From contig PDUO01000014.1 in the NCBI GenBank assembly GCA_003008705.1, positions 1,106,742-1,170,741 on the forward strand: a stretch of DNA of 64,000 bases, given 5' to 3'. Source of the stretch: Pezicula radicicola (taxonomy: Eukaryota; Ascomycota; Leotiomycetes; Helotiales; Dermateaceae). The position numbers and the translations under genes were made by a program. The number at the start of each line of letters is the position of its first letter. The stretch's first letter is position 1. Shown here one piece after another: positions 1-10,539 of this stretch. The notes under the pieces are model-generated. The model did no database searches. It saw nothing but the letters and a program-made list of their open reading frames with translations, and was not told where the DNA came from.

Positions 1-1284
1 GAGGGCCTGTATTTTGACGTTTTCTCTTGTTATCAGCTCCAAATGTAGGCGCATTTGCATCGTCATGCAGACCATAGTCAAGACGAGGCACATATCTGAT
101 CCGCAGCTCCAGACCAGTATCTGTCACATCAATAACCTGGGCGAGATCTCCGGCATATTTCTGAGGACGTCTTAGACGCACGTAGGCACCTGGCTCCAGC
201 GAAGGAGTCTTTGTGACTCTAAGCAAATCCGGCATCTCCTTAATTTCGACCAACATCATCTTTGTCCGAGGGTAAACATTCATAAGCCCATCCAACGCAG
301 TCATGATGTCTGCCTGTCTTTGAGCCTCCACATAAATAAATCCTTTCATAGTTGATGTTGTTCCACCGCGTTCAAAAGCGCAAGTAATTGCCAGTTCGTC
401 CTTGGTGCCTAATCTCTCCTCGATGCGCTTCATTATGGAAAACACGGCCTCTCTCTCCTTACCCTCCTTACATCTTACAGCCCAAATACTTGGATCATCG
501 ACACTTGGCAGTAACAAGCGCTTTGGAACCACTGCAGAATCTCCAAGACCTCTGCCGGATCTGTTTTTAACCGCGTAACGTTGCCGTAGGATTTCTGCCT
601 GCTTCTCGGCATCCATACTTGCTTCCATCTCACGTCTCCTATCCAATTCCCTGTGCCGCCTATCATCCGTCTCTCCGCCAGCTGGCAGCTCTGCAAGATC
701 ATCGGGATGTGTATCAGCAATAAAATTGTCCTTAATCTCATTAAGTTCATCCTCGTCGTCGTCATTTTCGTCCTCGTCTTCGTCGACTTCGGCCTCAACA
801 TCGAGAAACTGATTGCGACGCTCACGACGGCGCTTTCGGCGGTGACCCTAACCTTAGAATTAGTAATGTGAATCTTGCCAGTTATGCAAAATCCGCCAGG
901 AATGTTGCGCGTGTCGCCTCAAGCCATTTCCAATGCTATGATTCTGCTTACCTGGACTTCTTCCTCATCGTCATCCTCCTCATCCTCCTCCTCATCGTCG
1001 TCATCATCATCATGCGCCCCTGGAGCTGTGTCATCCCCTTCACCTTCAGCATCCTCATCATCGTCATCAGCTAGATGATCAGAGCTCCGCTTCCTGCCAT
1101 TCGCAGCAGGCTCATCGTCGTCCTCATCGTGTCTAGCAGCTTCATTTTGCAGCTGTGCTCCGGCATCATCATCAGAAGCTCCTGCATCCTCATTGTCTGA
1201 AAGGTCTGCTGGTTGAGGATTGAAATTGTCGTCTTCGTCTTCGCTGTCGTCAAAATGCGCGTTTCCTAAATTCGCACTCGACAT
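1..1284 (-). CDS. SPT5: Transcription elongation factor SPT5, N-terminal part (runs off the window)
   Basis: Spt5 pairs with Spt4 (DSIF) on RNA polymerase II and supports elongation and co-transcriptional processing in the nucleus. The gene starts at ATG 1284. Exon 1 (1284-952) encodes a strongly acidic Asp/Glu/Ser tail, as is usual for Spt5 N-termini. A phase-0 intron (951-848, GTAAGC..TTAG) follows, and exon 2 (847-1) continues past the left edge. Exon 2 starts with a basic stretch (RRKRRRERR), then a second acidic tract. The NGN domain follows: [18 protein letters not shown], then [11 protein letters not shown]. Next comes the first KOW region ([18 protein letters not shown]). The remaining KOW domains and the C-terminal repeats lie outside the window. 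The 5' end faces the quinone oxidoreductase gene. The identification rests on the NGN/KOW order and residues and is very secure. Confidence 0.95.
960..1080. repeat. Trinucleotide-rich low-complexity tract coding the Spt5 acidic tail
   Basis: On the plus strand this is an imperfect (TCD)n/(CTC)n tract; on the coding strand it gives runs of GAT/GAC/GAG/GAA (Asp/Glu). It lies within SPT5 exon 1, so length changes in steps of three only lengthen or shorten the acidic tail. It also creates a spurious plus-strand poly-Ser reading frame. Confidence 0.8.
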
Positions 1285-1631
1285 GGTGAAAATAATGTGA
1301 AGAAGAGAAGGGGAATCAAAGGGAATGTGTGGGCGATTCGAATAATTTGTAGAGGAATGGGACAGACGCAAAGTCCAGAAGAAGATGATCAGCTTTAAGA
1401 CGCAGCTGCACCCTAGAGGCTACGAGGTGCTAAACGTGCCTGCCGTGCTAGTGGAAGATAAATAATCCATTCGCAAAAGACAGGGTTGGTGCGTTAGGCT
1501 AGCGCCACTGTCACGTGTAGTATCCGAAGCCGAGCTCTTTTTGATGGACCTCACCCCTCTTTGGAAATGCAGGTCGGTATGGCTGTTGGTGATGGTAAGA
1601 AAATTGTGTTAAACTCACTAATTTGATCGCA
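1285..1631. promoter_or_regulatory. Divergent promoter between SPT5 and the quinone oxidoreductase gene
   Basis: This 347-base non-coding gap separates two start codons that point away from each other, so both promoters and 5' UTRs must lie here or overlap it. A palindromic CACGTG (E-box, bHLH site) is visible at about 1512-1517. No TATA element is obvious. Promoter function is inferred from position. Confidence 0.5.
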
Positions 1632-3035
1632 ATGAAAGCTGTATGTATCAAGGAGTTTGTGAAGGTAAAACTTCCATGGAAATTGACTTGGTGAGCATTT
1701 GTTGACAAAAAGAATAGAGCTACAATGAGCTTGAAGTAACCGAAGTAGCGAATCCTCGACCGAAAGAGGATGAGGTTCTTGTTCAGATTGTAGCTGCCGG
1801 GGTGAATTTCGTGGATCTCTTATATGTACGTGCTCTGCAGCTAATTTTGCTCTCAACGTTCCTAGTGTACCCAAGTAGTATGGCTCCAGAATCAACAAGT
1901 GATGCGAAAGGTTGGGAAGTATGGGCGTCTTCCCCAATAAAATGATGTTGAAGTCAACTTGATTAAATTTGTATGAGGTACTCTCACCCTGATTTTGCCT
2001 AGTAGCCGAACTTAGGAGGTATTGTATTGAGTTCTACGAAAGCTGCCTCACACTTCTCGCATTCTCTCGCATTCACTCGCAGCCATGCTCCGTTGTAACA
2101 CTAGCTACAGGCTCGAGGAAAACACCAAAACAATCGCAGTCTCGTAGCGCCGCCCTTTATCCTTGGTCTTGAGTTTTCTGGCACTGTCCTCTCCTCTCCA
2201 CCAAACTGTCATTTCTCACCGGGCGACCGAGTTTTCGGTGGCGGACTCGGTTCTTACGCTTCTCAAATCACGGTCAAAACATCCTCGCTCCACAGGATTC
2301 CATCGTATTGGACATTCAAAGAGGCCGCAGGGTTAGGAGCAACTGCTCCTGTCAGCTACGGTGCCTTAATAAGCAGAGGCGGCTTGAGGGAAGGCGAGGC
2401 GGTGCTGATCCATGCAGCAGCAGGGGGTGTAGGACTCATGGCTGTTCAGATTGCGAAGGCAGTTGGAGCGAGAGTCGTCGCCACAGCCGGCTCAAGGGAC
2501 AAGCTTGATGTAGCCAAGAGGTTTGGGGCTGATGAGTGCGTGAATTATACTGAGAACGAAGAGTGGTGGAAGGAAGTAATGACTTTAACAAAAGGTGAAG
2601 GCGTCGAGGTTGTATTTGATTCTGTAGGATTGGTCGAAAGGAGTTTGAAGTGCCTGAAGCATAAAGGGCGCATACTGGTTGTTGGTTTCGCTGGAATCGA
2701 GGGCAACTTGGAGAATATCGCCATGAACCGTATCCTATTGAAGCAAGCACAAATTATTGGCTATGTGAGTCTACCTAATCCTCTAGAGTGGGAATGGTCA
2801 CTGATCCCTTTAGCGTTTCGGTGAGACGGATCGCAGATTTCCTAAGGAAACTTTGGAAATTTGGGATGCATTGAAGGCTTTGTGGAAAACGGGAGCCCTA
2901 AAACCTACGGTGTACGATCGTGAATATCGAGGCTTAGAAAGCGTAATTTCGGCATTGAATGACCTGAGCAAGCGAAGAGTATGGGGTAAAGCTGTGATAA
3001 TGGTTGATGAAGATCTGGGAAAGTTAAAGCTGTAG
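1632..3035 (+). CDS. Zeta-crystallin-like NADPH:quinone oxidoreductase (MDR superfamily)
   Basis: Medium-chain dehydrogenase/reductase of the quinone oxidoreductase type, expected to use NADPH to reduce quinones or enones in the cytosol or mitochondrion. Four exons: 1632-1664, 1718-1825, 2111-2764 and 2814-3035. All junctions are phase 0 and the total is 338 aa. The N-terminus (MKAVCIKEF) and the segment AAGVNFVDLLYARGKHQNN, which spans the second intron, are typical of the GroES-like domain. The Rossmann fold shows the AxxGGVG motif (HAAAGGVGLMAVQIAK). No zinc-binding cysteine set is seen, as expected for this subfamily. Intron 2 is long for this window (285 bases), but the protein reads smoothly across it. 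Substrate cannot be told from sequence. Confidence 0.88.
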
Positions 3036-3309
3036 ACGTCCAGTGATTCGTAACATTGTCCCGCCAATTCTAAAGCTGTCCACGGGAAATCTGGACAACG
3101 TTGGAAGTTCGTTCTTTTCGTATCTTCTCCAGAACTTTTCCGGTATAATACACCTAGCTCTATGAGCACCCTCATCCCAATGCCTAGATATCTGATGCCG
3201 TTCTTCATTCGAGATTCATCAAATCATACCAAACGCCAGGCTCGACAATGCAAAGTATACTCGCTCAGATCCCGTCTATGAACTAGGCAGACATGAAAAT
3301 AGCTTGTGT

Positions 3310-5527
3310 TCAAAGCTTAACTCCCCAAATGCCTCTTCCTCCACTAACACCAAGCCAGTCACCACCGTCGCTATTCAGTGCACTGTGTGGGGCCCAACTG
3401 ATGTTTCCGACCTCATAATCGCACTGCCAACTTGCCGCTGGGCCTCTAGAATTGCTTGCAGCTGGCGCACCGTTTATACCTGACCCTGGAGGGGGCATCG
3501 CTGTGCTCTGGTTGAGCAGATCCCAAACCAACACCAAAGAGTCATCGGCACCAGAAGCCAAGGTCCCTCTTCTTGAGGGTGACCATTCTATACAGTTAAT
3601 AGAGGCTGCGTGGCCCTGAAGCTCCAGCAACGCCTGTCCCGGTTGGCGTACATCAAGTATCCGAATAATATTCGAATCTTGAGAGAAAGTGGCTAGCAAA
3701 TGAGTATCATGTGGCGATGCGGCAAGTCGTAAAAGAGGTGGTGCGTATGACATCGTTTGCTGTGCCAGGGTAGGACTTATTCTGCCGCCTCCTGGGCTGC
3801 CATCTGTGCAACAGCATGAGAAAGAATCAGTGAAGGAATTTAATGGACATACCTTTGTCATCCTTAGCAGTTGGTTCATATATAATAGTGCTGTGCTCTA
3901 AGCTTCTCAAATCAAACATTCTCACACTCCCATCAGCGCCACAACTGACGAATACATCCACGCTATTAGCACAGAAGCGGACATCAAATACCTCCTTGTC
4001 ATGTGCAATCAATTGCGTTTTTGCTGTCAAAGTTGGTATATCCCAAATTGTGCAAGTTGTGTCAATGCTCGATGTGATGATCAAGCTAGGAGAGACAGTA
4101 TTCCAATCCAGTGAAGTCAATGGGGCAGTATGCTCTGGTGTCTTTGAGTTTGAAAGTAATGCTAATGGCGTGAGTTTGCTAGGTGGCATATCCCGTCCGT
4201 GGTTGGATGATCGGGTGATCGAGTTTCCTGGGGACGCAACTGGTGTTTCTGACGGCAATGACCACAACCTCAGATGGTCTCCAGAAGTGGCAAGAAGATC
4301 GGTCGATTGCTTCTGTGATGACGGAGGTTCCCAGAGAAGGCGAGTGACTGGGTATGAGTGAGTTGCCTCGGCAATCTTCACAAAGTCCAACCCATACTTA
4401 GGAGCACCCGGGGTGTAAGATTCTTGTGGTGTTGGAGTAATCTGTGAGTCCAGAATTTGGATCTGCGAGAGGAAGTCAGCAGCAATCGAGGGAGCTTTAA
4501 TTAAGCACATAGTAAAGATACGTCAACAATTTTTGTCGGCAATGGAACTCACAAAGTTATGCCCATCTTCTAAATAACTCCCCACTGCTACCTTTCCGGC
4601 ATCATGACTCTGCGCTGGCCATTTGCACCAATCGAATGCGTATATAGCCCATGGTGCTAGATAGTTACTGTTGGTTGGAGTCGCATTCGCACCATCGTAA
4701 GAATATGGATTGGCACCTGGTAACCCTTCTGCAAGCCCAGAGTCCGCACGGGGCCGAATATCTGCAAGACCTAACGGCGTGTTTGACACAGTTCGTTGCG
4801 GATTTTGAGCAGGATATTTCTGGCTTGTAGGCGACGTGAACTGTCCCTGTTCGATGGCACTTGGGGTAGTGGCAGTGAAGGGTGCATATCCTTGACCGTC
4901 GAAACCTGCAGGGCTTGATCTGGTATAATTATGAGAGAGACTGAGAGTTGAGGATCGTGAAGGCGTGGCGTACTGGTCTTGCGACGCATTTGGAGGAATT
5001 ATTGGGACGGTGGGTGCGGTATTTGCTGATGTTGGTCCTGGTCTACCAGGTTGGAGAGACCCGGGGAGATGACCAGGGCCATGATATTGTGATGCCTCTG
5101 GCGTTGGCTGTTCATGGGTGATTCGAGGTGCATTATTGCCATACTCTCGCGGTGACAGAGCTCCTCTCTGTGCATTCATATTTGCGGCGCTAGGTGGCAT
5201 GTGAAGTTCGTCTTGTTGTCTCCGCCGTGGGGGGGTCTCGAACTGTGAGGGGTTCATAGCTGCGCCAGAAGACATAGAGGAATTTGAGGGCATGCCGTAG
5301 GTATTAGACACATTAGGCTGTCCTCCAGAAGCAGAGCCGGACATGTTTCCACCAGAAGAATATCTATCAGTTCCTGTCGTGGGTCGACTCGATACCGCGC
5401 TCAGATTACCGGTCGGGGCCCCAAACGAGCCTAGATTCTGGGCTGCTTGCAAGATTCCAGATGCAGCTCCATGCGAGTTGTGTTGTGAAGCAGAGGAGGA
5501 GGAGGACGGGTGAATATGAAAGGGCAT
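3310..5527 (-). CDS. DCAF7/WDR68 (AN11)-type WD40 scaffold protein
   Basis: Ortholog of the DCAF7/AN11 family, WD40 scaffolds that bind DYRK-type kinases and act as CUL4-DDB1 substrate adaptors. Exons are 5527-4553, 4462-3853 and 3803-3310 (692 aa). I start at ATG 5527; a longer frame upstream begins only with TTG. Residues 1 to about 280 are Ser/Asn/Gln/Pro-rich and probably disordered. The WD40 core starts at about residue 285 (NYLAPWAIYAFDWCKWP) and continues with the family signature GKVAVGSYLEDGHNF, which straddles intron 1. Repeats end in WD-like dipeptides (CTIWDI, VLVWDL). The core matches the roughly 340-residue animal protein in size, so the long N-terminal extension is the main difference. 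It shares a 264-base gap with CAB4. Confidence 0.88.
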
Positions 5528-5791
5528 GGTAGAAAGCTCAGGGCTGTTCACGATCCTGAAGTTGGGATTGTTTTGCAAGCATCCATTGGGCAGTATGACA
5601 GACTTGTGCTAGACCCAATTTGGCCGCCTCTATATGTGCGAGGCTACCACAAGTTGGAGCTCCTCAAGACCTACACAAAAGACTAGTAGGACATATCTAA
5701 TCTGCGACCCTGTTGCTTTACGAGATATCTCAGTTGTTAAGGACCAACATTACTATCTTTGTACAGCTCGAAGGCCTATAAAGTTGGAGCT
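5528..5791. promoter_or_regulatory. Divergent promoter between the DCAF7-like gene and CAB4
   Basis: A short non-coding gap between two outward-facing start codons. Any regulatory DNA here is probably shared. No clear TATA box or known site stands out. Confidence 0.4.
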
Positions 5792-7015
5792 ATGACACAA
5801 CTTACGACGCACCAACTTCCATCACTTCTCCTTCTTCCTGCCCCTCCTCTTCCAAGCAACAGAGCGTCCATCGCAGCAGCATACCGCCCTTCAATCGATG
5901 CGACAATCGCGAAGCTGGCAGAGCTTCCAAAAGGCACGGAGCTTCATGTGGCAGTGCTCTGTCCAAGTCTCCATGGACGGCTTCAGGCACCGAGGTCGCA
6001 TATATACAGCGAGACGCAGGAGTTACTTGGCCATCTATACACCCTCATTTCTCTTGCATGTGCACGATATGGAGCCGGCGTCGAGTCTGATGAGCCAGGG
6101 GCGGTCGACGCCCGAGTCATTCTGCTGGACTGGGATTCATCGCAGACGTTCTCGGCAGAGAGCAAGTACAAGTTGGACGGCTCAGTCGCAGGGCCGATTG
6201 TAGACCTATCGACATTTGCGTTGACCAGACATCAGTGGACTATGATCTTCTCTGTCGATGGAGAAGAAGGCCAAAAAGTCTTTGCGGCATACACAAGCTT
6301 TGCAAACAGCACCAACCATCCTCTTAACGGAGAACATCACCTGGTTAGTGGTGGCGTAAGCATGGTCCACAAAGACACGGGCTTGATGAAGCCACAAGCA
6401 TCATCTACTATTCACAATGTCACAATCGTTGGTGGTACATTCGACCATCTGCACGCTGGGCACAAGCTCTTGCTCACTGCTACTGCTCTTTTGCTGCAAT
6501 CACGTGGAGGGAAGCCATGCAGGCTTATTGTTGGTATCACAGGTGATGAGTTATTAAAGAACAAGAAGTATGCCGAATATTTAAAGAGTTGGAAGCAACG
6601 GCAGGATGATGTGGTCGATTTTCTACGGTCCATACTTCTGTTCAGCAGCTCAAATCCTGAGGAGGCAATCAAAACACAAAGTTTCAATGAGCCAGGCCCC
6701 AATGGCCAAGCAATACACACCAAGCTCGTCGGCACTTCAATCAGTATCGAATGTGTCAAGATCGAGGATCCCTTCGGACCTACAATCACGGACGAGAGTA
6801 TCACCGCCTTGGTTGTGTCCGCAGAAACTAGGGCAGGAGGCCAAGCTGTCAATGATAAACGACAGGAAAAGGGCTTTGAAGCTCTGGAGGTCTATGAGGT
6901 TGATGTCCTTGATGTCGAGGAATCTGCAGAAGGTTCAACCAAAACCGAAGAATTTGCTTCGAAGATCAGTAGTACGGCAATTCGAAAGCAGAAGGCCGAC
7001 CTCGCACGCATCTAA
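5792..7015 (+). CDS. CAB4: Pantetheine-phosphate adenylyltransferase (CoA biosynthesis)
   Basis: Eukaryotic-type phosphopantetheine adenylyltransferase, which transfers AMP from ATP to 4'-phosphopantetheine to give dephospho-CoA, the penultimate step of CoA synthesis. Single exon, 407 aa, start at ATG 5792 (an upstream in-frame TTG is ignored). The nucleotidyltransferase half begins at about residue 212 with GGTFDHLHAGHKLLL, where HAGH is the T/HxGH ATP-binding motif. It continues with GITGDELLKNKKYAEYLKSW and ends with the ISSTAIRK segment that contacts ATP phosphates. The N-terminal about 200 residues are the poorly conserved extension found in fungal enzymes. No kinase domain is fused. The gene is head-to-head with the DCAF7-like gene. 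Confidence 0.93.
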   Translation: MTQLTTHQLPSLLLLPAPPLPSNRASIAAAYRPSIDATIAKLAELPKGTELHVAVLCPSLHGRLQAPRSHIYSETQELLGHLYTLISLACARYGAGVESDEPGAVDARVILLDWDSSQTFSAESKYKLDGSVAGPIVDLSTFALTRHQWTMIFSVDGEEGQKVFAAYTSFANSTNHPLNGEHHLVSGGVSMVHKDTGLMKPQASSTIHNVTIVGGTFDHLHAGHKLLLTATALLLQSRGGKPCRLIVGITGDELLKNKKYAEYLKSWKQRQDDVVDFLRSILLFSSSNPEEAIKTQSFNEPGPNGQAIHTKLVGTSISIECVKIEDPFGPTITDESITALVVSAETRAGGQAVNDKRQEKGFEALEVYEVDVLDVEESAEGSTKTEEFASKISSTAIRKQKADLARI

Positions 7016-8703
7016 TCTCTCTAGTTGTAGCCATCATCATCACCACATTGATGGCTAAATGAGGTCAGTGCTTATTAGTCAAGTGGCTGGCTCACTAGTA
7101 CCCGAAGAGTGATTGACAGGTTGGGAATCTTCACAGCAAGGGTGTATCAAAGACTGTTCCGTCTCAACACTAGGTTCTCTTTCTGATTTCATCTCAGTAG
7201 CTCACTTGATCTGTGCTAGACTCGGTGTGGCAGAATGTGATTTCTGACACGGAAGGTGACTGACGGGTAATGCCTATAGGTCTTGTTTATTGGGGAACTT
7301 TCCTCTTCGTCTTATGTCACGGCTGGGTTCTTCATTCCCCCAACGAAACCAAGCTCTGCAGTCAGCCTTGACTCCCCGAGAAGTCTCGCGTGGTGGGATT
7401 TCGCACTGTTGGATTCTGTTGGAGAGCGGGGGAGTTTCTATCAGAAGAAGCTTTATGTGACCAGATGCAATCTTCTGCAGATGTATTCGAGTCTACTGAA
7501 AGGTCTGACTGCATCAATCACATAGTGGAAATGCACGACATGCCCGTTCCTGTGCTACGCTTGAGCCTGTGCGTTAATTTCCCGGTTGGAGAAGCTAGTA
7601 GTGTCTGATGTAAAATGTGCTAACCAACGATTAGACTGCGCCGCACTATGAAGCGGCCCGCTGCGTCTCCCGCCTAGTTGATCACATAAAGGTTGGGGAT
7701 ACGAACACCAGGAATACTTCTTGACACTACTCTGCTTCTCACGAGGGCTGTCAGACCAAGAGCCCTGTATGCAGGGCTTTGCTCATGTTAAGCGCCCGAA
7801 CCCCACTCCCGCCAACCACAGTGCTTGCTTGCGACTTCAAGTAGGGATGCGCGGGTTTGGCCGCCTCGAAAATGACATCGGTGTTGGATTCACCGCGCCT
7901 TTCATTGCAGTCGTGGTGGTGTGTATCGAAACGCATTTATGATTCTCTGCGTTGCCTATTGCTGCAGATGTTTTATTGCTTTTGCCTTTGTGCGGTCTTG
8001 TCGGTCTGGTGGTGGTTTTGATCGAGCCATACGGAAGATTCGCAAGATTCGTCTCTTTGGCGAGCCTGCAGTTCAACCTAGTCGAGTCAGCTCACGCGCA
8101 CCATCATCATCTCTCGCATTCTTTTTCATTTCTATCCCCGCATACATGTGCCCACTGTCAAATCGCAAAGCGCGCCACCCTCGAATTTCAGTCACATGAT
8201 GTATTTTGTTACCAAAAATTCAAACCCGGGCACAATCTAGCAGGGAGCTGGCCTGCTGCCAGCCGCGACCAACACATTTGATATCCAATGGCCTGGACAG
8301 AAAGATTATGCTGTCACTGCAAGCAAACATGTCGCCGTGTTGTTGGCAAGAAAAAACCTCGAGACACCCATTCTTTTCTCACACCCATCACGGCCGGCCA
8401 TTCTTCGTCCTCAGTAGACCCATAAACACGTCAGATCTCTCATTTCTTCCATATATAATGTGTGCTGGTAGTCCTGGTCATCAGAGATTCAATCTCTTTC
8501 AGTCTTGGGGTCGGCTCGGACAAGCTCTAGTGCATGCCGTTTCCTGATTTGCCGACTGTATCCTCATCCTAATCGTCATCCTCATCATGTGAGCCTCCTG
8601 TGTCGTCTACACCACCACCCAGACGGGACTCGGTTCTAACGATCTTTTAGATGAAATACATACTTGCATATAATACAGTTGCTCATCTCGCAGCACAGCA
8701 GAG
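7016..8703. other. Intergenic region with no supported gene
   Basis: About 1.7 kb between CAB4 and the F-box gene. It holds several overlapping open frames under 115 codons on both strands, but none has recognisable domains or consistent splice continuations. The right part (8090-8700) has CT-rich and CATC-rich runs typical of fungal 5' leaders, so a long promoter and 5' UTR of the F-box gene is likely. I see no mobile element here. Confidence 0.5.
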
Positions 8704-10539
8704 ATGGACTCGAGGAGAATGCCCCATTACTTTTCCAAAAGCAAACCCATTCACTGGACTGTAGGTATTATGGATATGCCGGACGAGTTGTTCCACAAGA
8801 TCCTAAGATACATAATGCATGAAAGAGTTGTTCCCATTGACAGCCGGTCGTCCTTGAGCCTCGACAGTTTCCAGCCACCACCTCCGTCCTCCTCACCCGA
8901 AGATGCCGCAACTATTGGAAAGTTCAAATGTGTTTGCAAAAGATGGCGTGAACTTGCCCTTGAACACCAATTCACGCACATTGATACCCTGGCAACCTGG
9001 GGCGAGAGGTCCTTCTCAAGGCTCGAGTGCTTTCAGCGAGGCAATGATCCTTTTACGGGTGACCCTAACCTTGCCGCTAAAGTCACCAAATTCTCTCTAA
9101 AAGTGCCCGTGTTCTATCCCCAGAGTATGCGTTCCGGAGCCCTAGGCTGATGCACTTTTATTGACGAAACTACAGGCGAAGAGCAATTCAGCCGTCTTCT
9201 GGGTAGAACTAGGGATTCGATTCAGAATGCGAGACAACAACTTCAGGCTATGCTTAGGACAAGCACTGTCTCAAACAGCAGGCACCGAAATGCTACAAAC
9301 CAGGTCCGAAGAGAACTTCACCAACTAATTGACGATGAAAAGCTCATGATTGATATCATGGCCAGAGCACGTGACCAACGAAGGACGACAACAAGTGGGA
9401 GGGATTTACAGGCACTACAGCAGGCACTTTCGGCTTTTACATCTTTGAGACATATAGTCTTAATGAGTGTTTGGGATGCAACCGATGGAGAATGGCAGAA
9501 GTATCTAGGAAAACATCGTGAACTTGCCGATGCATTCACTCCGGAGTGGACTGACCATGGTACGAGGACTCTCGCCTCTGCTTATCAAGCTTCCGGTTGC
9601 ACTGCTACTCGGGTCTCTTCTCGCTTCATGGATGCCCAAATACCAATGTCTCTTACAAATGGCTCTGAAGAGGCATTGGCCAGACTCGCTGTAAGGATGA
9701 CGACCTTAAGGCTAGAGCTACGCTTCAACAGACCAGAGCAACTTGAGAGCAAAATGTTGCAGTTGTCTCCACTTTTTCGGAAAGTCTTCGAGGCAGCTAT
9801 CAACCTGCAAGCTGTTCATATAGAGTTTACAAAACAAGCCAAGGTTTCGATACCTCTGGAGACCGTCTTTCACGATGTGCGGTGGCCGAGAATTAGAGTT
9901 ATCGGTGTTGCTCACTGGCGGCTGAACAGTGATGAGATCATTGATCTAGTCCGGAGACATCGACGGACTCTTAAGGGCCTCCGCCTGCGAGATGTATATC
10001 TCAAGAGTGGTAGTCGATGGGATGATATTCTACGTGTTGTCCGGTCTGAAATGAAAATACTCGGATGGTTGAGTCTCACTAGATCGAATTATGAAGCGTG
10101 GGAGGATAGCCATACTCCTCTTGTGGGATTTCCGGTCAATGATAGCGACGATGTGAGCGATGAAAGCTACGAAGGGGACGAGGTTGAAGACGAAAACTCG
10201 GCTGAGCCAGCTGATTATTCGAGCGACAGTGAATTAAGTGACGAAATTGATATGGAACATCTAAATGGGGAGCAGGGTGATGAGAGTGATAGTAGCAGCG
10301 ATGATTACGATCACCATGAGGGTAGCGATAGCGAAAGCGACGCTGGAACTGCCGTATATGATATGTCAATGGAGGAGCAAGTGCAGCGGCATCCGCTACC
10401 ATTGCAGTGCCACTGCCATCGTGGTTATGAGCCAACGGCAGACTTACATGATGATGGGGTACAAGTCACAAAGGACCAGCGGATATACTGGCAGCAATGG
10501 GTTGTTGGAAGATGTCGAATTCACGATCCACAAGTGTGA
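8704..10539 (+). CDS. F-box protein with acidic C-terminal region
   Basis: Predicted SCF ubiquitin-ligase substrate adaptor or other F-box protein. The F-box is at about residues 24-85 (MPDELFHKILRYI ... FKCVCKRWRELALEHQF). Two exons, 8704-9124 and 9176-10539, give 594 aa. The intron is 51 bases (a multiple of three) and contains an in-frame TGA at 9148-9150, so without splicing the protein would stop at 148 residues. With splicing, the join reads FYPQSEEQFSRLLGR smoothly. The middle has leucine-rich-repeat-like stretches (LKGLRLRDVYL). Residues from about 460 to 555 are very rich in Asp/Glu/Ser. The C-terminus has a His/Cys-rich piece (LQCHCHRGYE) and ends in a conserved-looking WQQWVVGRCRIHD. 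The target is unknown. Confidence 0.8.

Noticed and set aside
3843..4361. 172-codon plus-strand frame
   Set aside because: It lies antisense inside the DCAF7-like coding exon and has no recognisable domain.
7283..8547. Several 70-113 codon frames between CAB4 and the F-box gene
   Set aside because: They overlap each other on both strands, show no family features and have no consistent splice continuation.
9148..9150. In-frame TGA splitting the F-box gene, suggesting a pseudogene or stop-codon readthrough
   Set aside because: A 51-base intron with good borders and branch site removes it and keeps the frame, so splicing is the simpler reading.
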